A stretch of DNA of 9,985 bases from a bacterium (GTDB lineage: Bacteria; Spirochaetota; JAHITG01): positions 1 through 9,985 of the forward strand of contig JAQTRT010000095.1 in NCBI GenBank assembly GCA_028711675.1, written 5' to 3'. A model generated the notes under the pieces. The model was not told the origin of the DNA, did no database searches, and saw nothing but the letters and a program-made list of their open reading frames with translations. A program made the translations under genes and the position numbers. Positions 6,810 to 9,985 of the stretch are shown here, piece after piece. Each line of letters starts with the position of its first letter. Within the stretch, counting starts at the first letter, position 1.

Positions 6810-8168
6810 TTATTTGATAATAACGAACCGGCCGGTTGTCTTAAAACTGTTGAATTCAATCTTATAGAAATAAAGACCCCGGGATATCTTTGTTTTCAGG
6901 CTGGAATACGGGATCGTGACGCTCTTCACTTCCTCATCCCCGAATTCCTCCGTCTTTTCATAGACCTTTTTATAATTCTCATTGTATATATTCAGTTTCA
7001 TTTCACCTTCCTCATGGGAAAGGAATTGGAAACTGATGGGCTCGCCTTTTATATAATCCACTTTTTCCGGTTTCTCAACGATCTCCAGGACGTCCTTCCT
7101 GATATCCTCATCATAGTTCTTCAGGCTTTTCAGGACCTCGGCAGCAGGCTTGTTCTGGGGCGTGAAGTCGCTGTCGTTCCAGCCTCCGGCATTTGGATCG
7201 GGATGCCACCGCCAGAGGAAGAATCCGTCGAACCAGTCCTCCCTGAGGAAGGTCTCGATGAACGCGGAGTAAGCCTTGGCCTGTATCTCCATGTCCGTAT
7301 GCCCTGCGGTTACCGCATATTCCCACGGTTTGGCCAGGACCGAATCAGCCGGAACGTCCGCGCTGAAACTCCTGTACCCGATCTCGGTAAAAACAATATT
7401 GCGTTTTTGGCTGACGGAAAAATTCCTTAATGTCTGGAGCCAGTTCTTCCCGTAATAAGAACCTATGACCCGGCAGAAGCTCCAGGCCTCTTTTATCTCG
7501 TTCTTTACTTTCATGTTCCCCATGAGCAGGGGAAAGTAAGCATCGATGCCGATCAAGTCCAGTTCGGACCAGAACCCCACTTTTTCAAAATTATCCCAGT
7601 TGGCGGAATACGAAACAAGGCCGCTGTATACGCTTTTTACCTCGCGCGCAAGGACCGTCCAGTAGCTGGTGTACTGGTTCGTGGAAACGCCGGTCAGTTC
7701 CGTTCCGATGATGAACATATCCGCGTTCCTGTCCCTTGCCAGCGCGGCGTAATGCATGACCGCGTTCCGGTAATTGGTCCACCAGATCGTAAAATTGGCC
7801 GGGACGATATCGGTCCGGGAAGCGCCGTTGGTCACGTCGACATGGAGCTTGATCACGGTCTTCAGGCCGATGCTTTTGGCGTAGCTGATGATTCTCCCCG
7901 CTGCATCGTCCGAAGGCGTCTGCCACCAGCCGTTCGTTTTATTGTATATCTGGTTGGCGGACGTGCTGTTCTGGAACCATGTGACCGGGATGACCATGGT
8001 GTTCAGTCCCGTCTCTTTCATGGAATCAGCGGAAAGAAAGGAAGAAGATGACTTGAACACGTCCTTTCCGCCGTAATCCATGAAATTGGCGCCCCGGTAG
8101 ACGTTCAAGCCCAGAACAGGAGTGAGGGCTCCCATAAGAAGAGCGACCGACAATAAAATTTTTTTCAT
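6810..8168 (-). CDS. Secreted GH113-type glycoside hydrolase with FlgD/Por-like C-terminal tail
   Basis: Full-length 452-residue protein. The signal peptide is residues 1-20 (MKKILLSVALLMGALTPVLG). Residues 22-350 match the GH113/clan GH-A TIM barrel: YRGANF at the start of the barrel, KLHVDV (107-112), probable acid/base E157 in IIGTEL, LIGIDAYFPL (205-214), probable nucleophile E262 in FTEIGYRS, and FFLWRWHPDP (316-325). Characterised GH113 enzymes are retaining endo-beta-1,4-mannanases, so mannan or glucomannan is the best guess for substrate, not a demonstrated one. Residues 365-452 are a beta-sandwich ending SRGLYFYKIEF then GRFVIIK, the pattern of FlgD-Ig-like and Por-secretion-type tails, which may target or anchor the enzyme. 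ATG 8168 follows TAGAGGA. It lies between a carbohydrate-binding lipoprotein and a PorV-like barrel, which fits a surface-displayed enzyme. Confidence 0.88.
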   Translation of the reverse strand: MKKILLSVALLMGALTPVLGLNVYRGANFMDYGGKDVFKSSSSFLSADSMKETGLNTMVIPVTWFQNSTSANQIYNKTNGWWQTPSDDAAGRIISYAKSIGLKTVIKLHVDVTNGASRTDIVPANFTIWWTNYRNAVMHYAALARDRNADMFIIGTELTGVSTNQYTSYWTVLAREVKSVYSGLVSYSANWDNFEKVGFWSELDLIGIDAYFPLLMGNMKVKNEIKEAWSFCRVIGSYYGKNWLQTLRNFSVSQKRNIVFTEIGYRSFSADVPADSVLAKPWEYAVTAGHTDMEIQAKAYSAFIETFLREDWFDGFFLWRWHPDPNAGGWNDSDFTPQNKPAAEVLKSLKNYDEDIRKDVLEIVEKPEKVDYIKGEPISFQFLSHEEGEMKLNIYNENYKKVYEKTEEFGDEEVKSVTIPYSSLKTKISRGLYFYKIEFNSFKTTGRFVIIK

Positions 8169-8180
8169 TTTCTAATCCTC

Positions 8181-8208
8181 TATTACAACCGTATTACTAT
8201 TGTATTAC
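8181..8208. repeat. Three TATTAC repeats at an 11-bp period before the GH113-like gene
   Basis: TATTAC begins at 8181, 8192 and 8203, exactly 11 bp apart, and together the copies fill most of the 44-bp gap between the lipoprotein and glycosidase genes. On the transcript they read GTAATA, and the last copy runs into the TAGAGGA ribosome binding site (8182-8176). One-turn spacing would put all copies on one DNA face, as for a repeated protein site. An RNA-level role or chance in an AT-rich spacer is also possible. Confidence 0.4.
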
Positions 8209-8212
8209 CTTT

Positions 8213-8878
8213 TTACTTCCACGTAACGGCATCGATATAAAAAGAGGAATTGACGTTCACGTTCGTGGCCGTGCCTGATGTCCCGATCTTCACTCCAAAA
8301 ATGATCACCTTATCCGGGTCGAATCCGTCATCCATGAACCCGTAACTGCCTGCCGCGGTACTGACAGCCATTTCGACCTTGTACCATGTATTGGTAGCGA
8401 TTGTACTGACCATGGGAAGGAAAGAGGAATACCAGTTTTTGAAATTACTGTCCTTTAATAATACCTGAAGGCCGTTCGGGGCAGAAGGGACTTCGCCTTT
8501 CAGGTCACCCGGGATATACGCCCAGAACGTAACGGTCTTGTTGTTTAAGGCCACAGGGACCCTGTTCACGTTGTACGGTTTAAATTTTCTCATATCCACA
8601 TACGCTTCACCTTTGGAAAGTGTGGCTGATTGGGCCACCAGGGTGACCGCTAATTTCAGGGAATAATCCCCTGCGGCAGCCTGTTCCGCGGAAGAAGAGA
8701 CCCCGGTCACTCCCAGCGAATCGGCATAGCCCGAAGCGGTCCAGCCGTCTGCCAGTCCCGACTCGAAATTGAACATGGATTGGTCCGTCACAACCGGGGC
8801 CAGTACTTCCTTGTCGCTGGTACAGCCGGCCATGAGGGATGTAAAAAGTATGATCATGATGAATATCCTGTTCTTCAT
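8213..8878 (-). CDS. Lipoprotein with carbohydrate-binding-like beta-sandwich domain
   Basis: Full-length 221-residue protein. MKNRIFIMIILFTSLMAGC gives a lipobox LMAG-C19, so it should be lipidated and membrane-anchored; T20 and S21 follow, with D22 beyond. Residues 35-221 look like a single galactose-binding-type jelly roll. It opens FNFESGLADGW, has a YSLKL strand (72-76), a TFWAYIPGD strand (117-125), exposed-type aromatics W139 and W165 (KNWYSSF, NTWYKVEM), and ends FYIDAVTW. This layout is common in CBMs attached to mannanases and xylanases, but I cannot name a CBM family. It is probably a glycan-binding surface or periplasmic lipoprotein partnering the glycosidase encoded 44 bp downstream. 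No catalytic motif is visible. ATG 8878 has AGGAGG 7 nt upstream (8891-8886). Confidence 0.82.
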   Translation of the reverse strand: MKNRIFIMIILFTSLMAGCTSDKEVLAPVVTDQSMFNFESGLADGWTASGYADSLGVTGVSSSAEQAAAGDYSLKLAVTLVAQSATLSKGEAYVDMRKFKPYNVNRVPVALNNKTVTFWAYIPGDLKGEVPSAPNGLQVLLKDSNFKNWYSSFLPMVSTIATNTWYKVEMAVSTAAGSYGFMDDGFDPDKVIIFGVKIGTSGTATNVNVNSSFYIDAVTWK

Positions 8879-8913
8879 AACAGAGCCTCCTGAAATTTAT
8901 TTTCCGCGATCCG

Positions 8914-9831
8914 TTAAAACTTTAAAGCCAGATTCCCGTAATAATTGTTGCCTGTTGCGTCATTGAACGTGCAGTCATACCCCAGGGAGAACCGCCTGCT
9001 TTCCACGCTGAAACCGTACTCCAGCCCTGTCTCGCTTCCCAGGACCCGGTTGGCTCTGCTGGCGTTAAAAGAGACACCGGCCGTGATCTCATATCCTTTC
9101 ATGGAATTCGACAGAAGGGAGAGGGCTTCCCGGAAACCGAGGGAGAAAAGGAAGCCGCTGTTATCCGAGAGCCGGCTGCTGAGATACCTGTTCACGCCAA
9201 GTCCCACAAGGACCTGGCTGAGGTCCTTGACAACAGGGATATAGGCCAGAAAACCGGTCAGGAGCCTGGCCCGGTCCGTATCCGCCAGGTTCTTTCCAAG
9301 ATTCTCACAGGAGAAGAAAAGTCCCAGCCTGTCGATATACTGTACTTTATCGAATTCAAAATGATAAAGAAGCCCGATATCCGCCGTGTATCCTGTATCG
9401 GAATATTCCTCCGCCTTCTCGTTCTCCAGCTTAAGCCTGATCCCGTAATGGATATCCGGGATACGGTTCAGGAAAAAGGAGGATGAGGCGGCCATGAGGC
9501 TGACGCGGACAAAGGAGTACCGGAAGGTCCCGGTCTTTTCTCCGGTCTCATTCAGGATATCGAGGACACCGGATGTTTTATAATTAACGCCCAGCCCGGC
9601 CGCCATTTTCCCGATCCTCTGGCCATAAGCCAGGTTCATGTCATAAAAATCCCCACCCTGGCTGTTGAACATCAAGCCGATCCCGATTTTGGACAAGGAG
9701 TTGACGGCAGCCGGGTTCTGATAAAAGCCGTTCACGGGTTTCAGAAGGGAATACGAATTATATCCCAGACCGTCCAGGCCGGCCAGGGAGAAAGGCGCGG
9801 TAAGCAACAGGATAAATGAAAGGAATTTCAT
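8914..9831 (-). CDS. PorV/UPF0164-like outer-membrane beta-barrel protein
   Basis: Full-length 305-residue protein with a signal peptide (MKFLSFILLLTAPFSLA) and C-terminal LALKF, typical of BAM-inserted barrels. Family marks are NGFYQNPAAVNSL (34-46), which corresponds to the NPA motif of PorV/UPF0164 proteins; HYGIRLKLENEKAEEYSDTG (128-147) running into TADIGLLYHF (149-158); and FSCENLGKNL (163-172), corresponding to the family's NLG strand. Proteins of this group are outer-membrane barrels, and some act in type IX secretion as cargo shuttles; a role here is inferred only from its closeness to a glycosidase with a Por-like tail. It has the same size and general plan as the barrel at 5912-6778, although that protein is more divergent. 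ATG 9831 has AGGAGG 7 nt upstream, overlapping the stop of the preceding gene. Confidence 0.85.
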   Translation of the reverse strand: MKFLSFILLLTAPFSLAGLDGLGYNSYSLLKPVNGFYQNPAAVNSLSKIGIGLMFNSQGGDFYDMNLAYGQRIGKMAAGLGVNYKTSGVLDILNETGEKTGTFRYSFVRVSLMAASSSFFLNRIPDIHYGIRLKLENEKAEEYSDTGYTADIGLLYHFEFDKVQYIDRLGLFFSCENLGKNLADTDRARLLTGFLAYIPVVKDLSQVLVGLGVNRYLSSRLSDNSGFLFSLGFREALSLLSNSMKGYEITAGVSFNASRANRVLGSETGLEYGFSVESRRFSLGYDCTFNDATGNNYYGNLALKF

Positions 9832-9838
9832 GGGTCAT

Positions 9839-9845
9839 CCTCCTA
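9839..9845 (-). promoter_or_regulatory. Ribosome binding site overlapping upstream stop codon
   Basis: TAGGAGG on the minus strand merges the stop of the partial upstream gene (TAG, 9845-9843) with the AGGAGG (9844-9839) of the barrel gene that starts at 9831. This is the same arrangement as at 5908-5914 and indicates coupled translation, so the operon extends beyond the right edge of the window. Confidence 0.82.
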
Positions 9846-9985
9846 TTTAACGATCACGGGGAAAAGCCTGCTGCGGGAAACGGAATTGTCCGTATAATAC
9901 ACGGTGGTGTATGCGGAATAAAATCCTTTTTTGATACCGAGTCCGGCGGGCGTAAAGGTGATCACGCGGTCCGCGGAAAGCTGGG
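9843..9985 (-). CDS. C-terminal end of a probable secreted protein (start beyond window)
   Basis: Only the last 46 or so codons are visible, read from the window edge to TAG at 9845-9843. The end reads FTPAGLGIKKGFYSAYTTVY, then YTDNSVSRSRLFPVIVK. This is a short beta-rich tail with no helix or barrel C-terminus. The closing G-[FL]-Y strand followed by a basic stretch and LFPVIVK resembles the end of the GH113-like enzyme in this cluster (GLYFYKIEF ... GRFVIIK), so it may be another secreted protein with an FlgD-Ig/Por-like tail. The position directly ahead of the PorV-like barrel gene, with coupled translation, fits. The frame is supported by the TAGGAGG junction; what the protein does cannot be seen. 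Confidence 0.6.
   Translation of the reverse strand, partial: QLSADRVITFTPAGLGIKKGFYSAYTTVYYTDNSVSRSRLFPVIVK

Noticed and set aside
6779..6859. Upstream start at 6859 for the barrel gene ending at 5912
   Set aside because: It would add 27 mostly charged residues before the signal peptide and overlap the previous gene by about 50 bp; the ATG at 6778 has its own ribosome binding site.
6687..7430. Plus-strand open frame of 247 codons spanning a gene junction
   Set aside because: It crosses the boundary of two well-supported minus-strand genes and shows no domain or start signal.
1..9985. CRISPR array, tRNA or rRNA genes, transposase genes
   Set aside because: No regular spacer-repeat pattern, no cloverleaf or rRNA-like segment, and no transposase-like protein were seen on either strand.

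Overview
The window comes from a diderm (Gram-negative-type) bacterium. Every protein that can be read from its start has a signal peptide or a lipobox, and three look like outer-membrane beta-barrels ending in phenylalanine. The organism cannot be named from this sequence. PorV/UPF0164-like barrels, FlgD/Por-tail-like C-termini, a GH113-type glycosidase and a DUF5060 GH5-like enzyme would fit an uncultured polysaccharide-degrading lineage (a candidate phylum, or Spirochaetes/Bacteroidetes-like relatives). That placement is inference.

All eight genes lie on the minus strand, so transcription runs from high to low coordinates. In that order they are: the 3' end of a gene with a beta-sandwich-like tail (9843-9985, cut by the window edge); a PorV/UPF0164-like barrel (8914-9831); a lipoprotein with a carbohydrate-binding-like domain (8213-8878); a GH113-type secreted glycosidase with an FlgD/Por-like tail (6810-8168); a second, more divergent PorV-like barrel (5912-6778); and a 535-residue porin-like barrel (4292-5899). 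Gaps in this block are 0-44 bp, and at two junctions the stop codon lies inside the next ribosome binding site (TAGGAGG), so it is probably one operon.

The block ends at a 235-bp intergenic stretch carrying a 141-bp inverted-repeat element (4125-4265). It has perfect 29-bp arms and two smaller nested hairpins, and looks like a MITE or a large structured RNA element. Beyond it lie a 1086-residue multidomain DUF5060/GH5-like glycosidase (796-4056), a 149-bp AT-rich gap, and the start of another secreted protein (1-646). The N-terminal module of that protein is paralogous to the N-terminal module of the large glycosidase.

Taken together this looks like a cell-envelope locus for handling an extracellular beta-linked polysaccharide, possibly a mannan or glucan. 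The glycosidases would cut the glycan, the lipoprotein and jelly-roll modules would hold it, and the porin would pass products. The PorV-like barrels could help place secreted enzymes on the surface. There is no SusC/SusD pair, TonB receptor, ABC transporter, cytoplasmic enzyme or regulator in view. An alternative is trimming and export of the cell's own exopolysaccharide.
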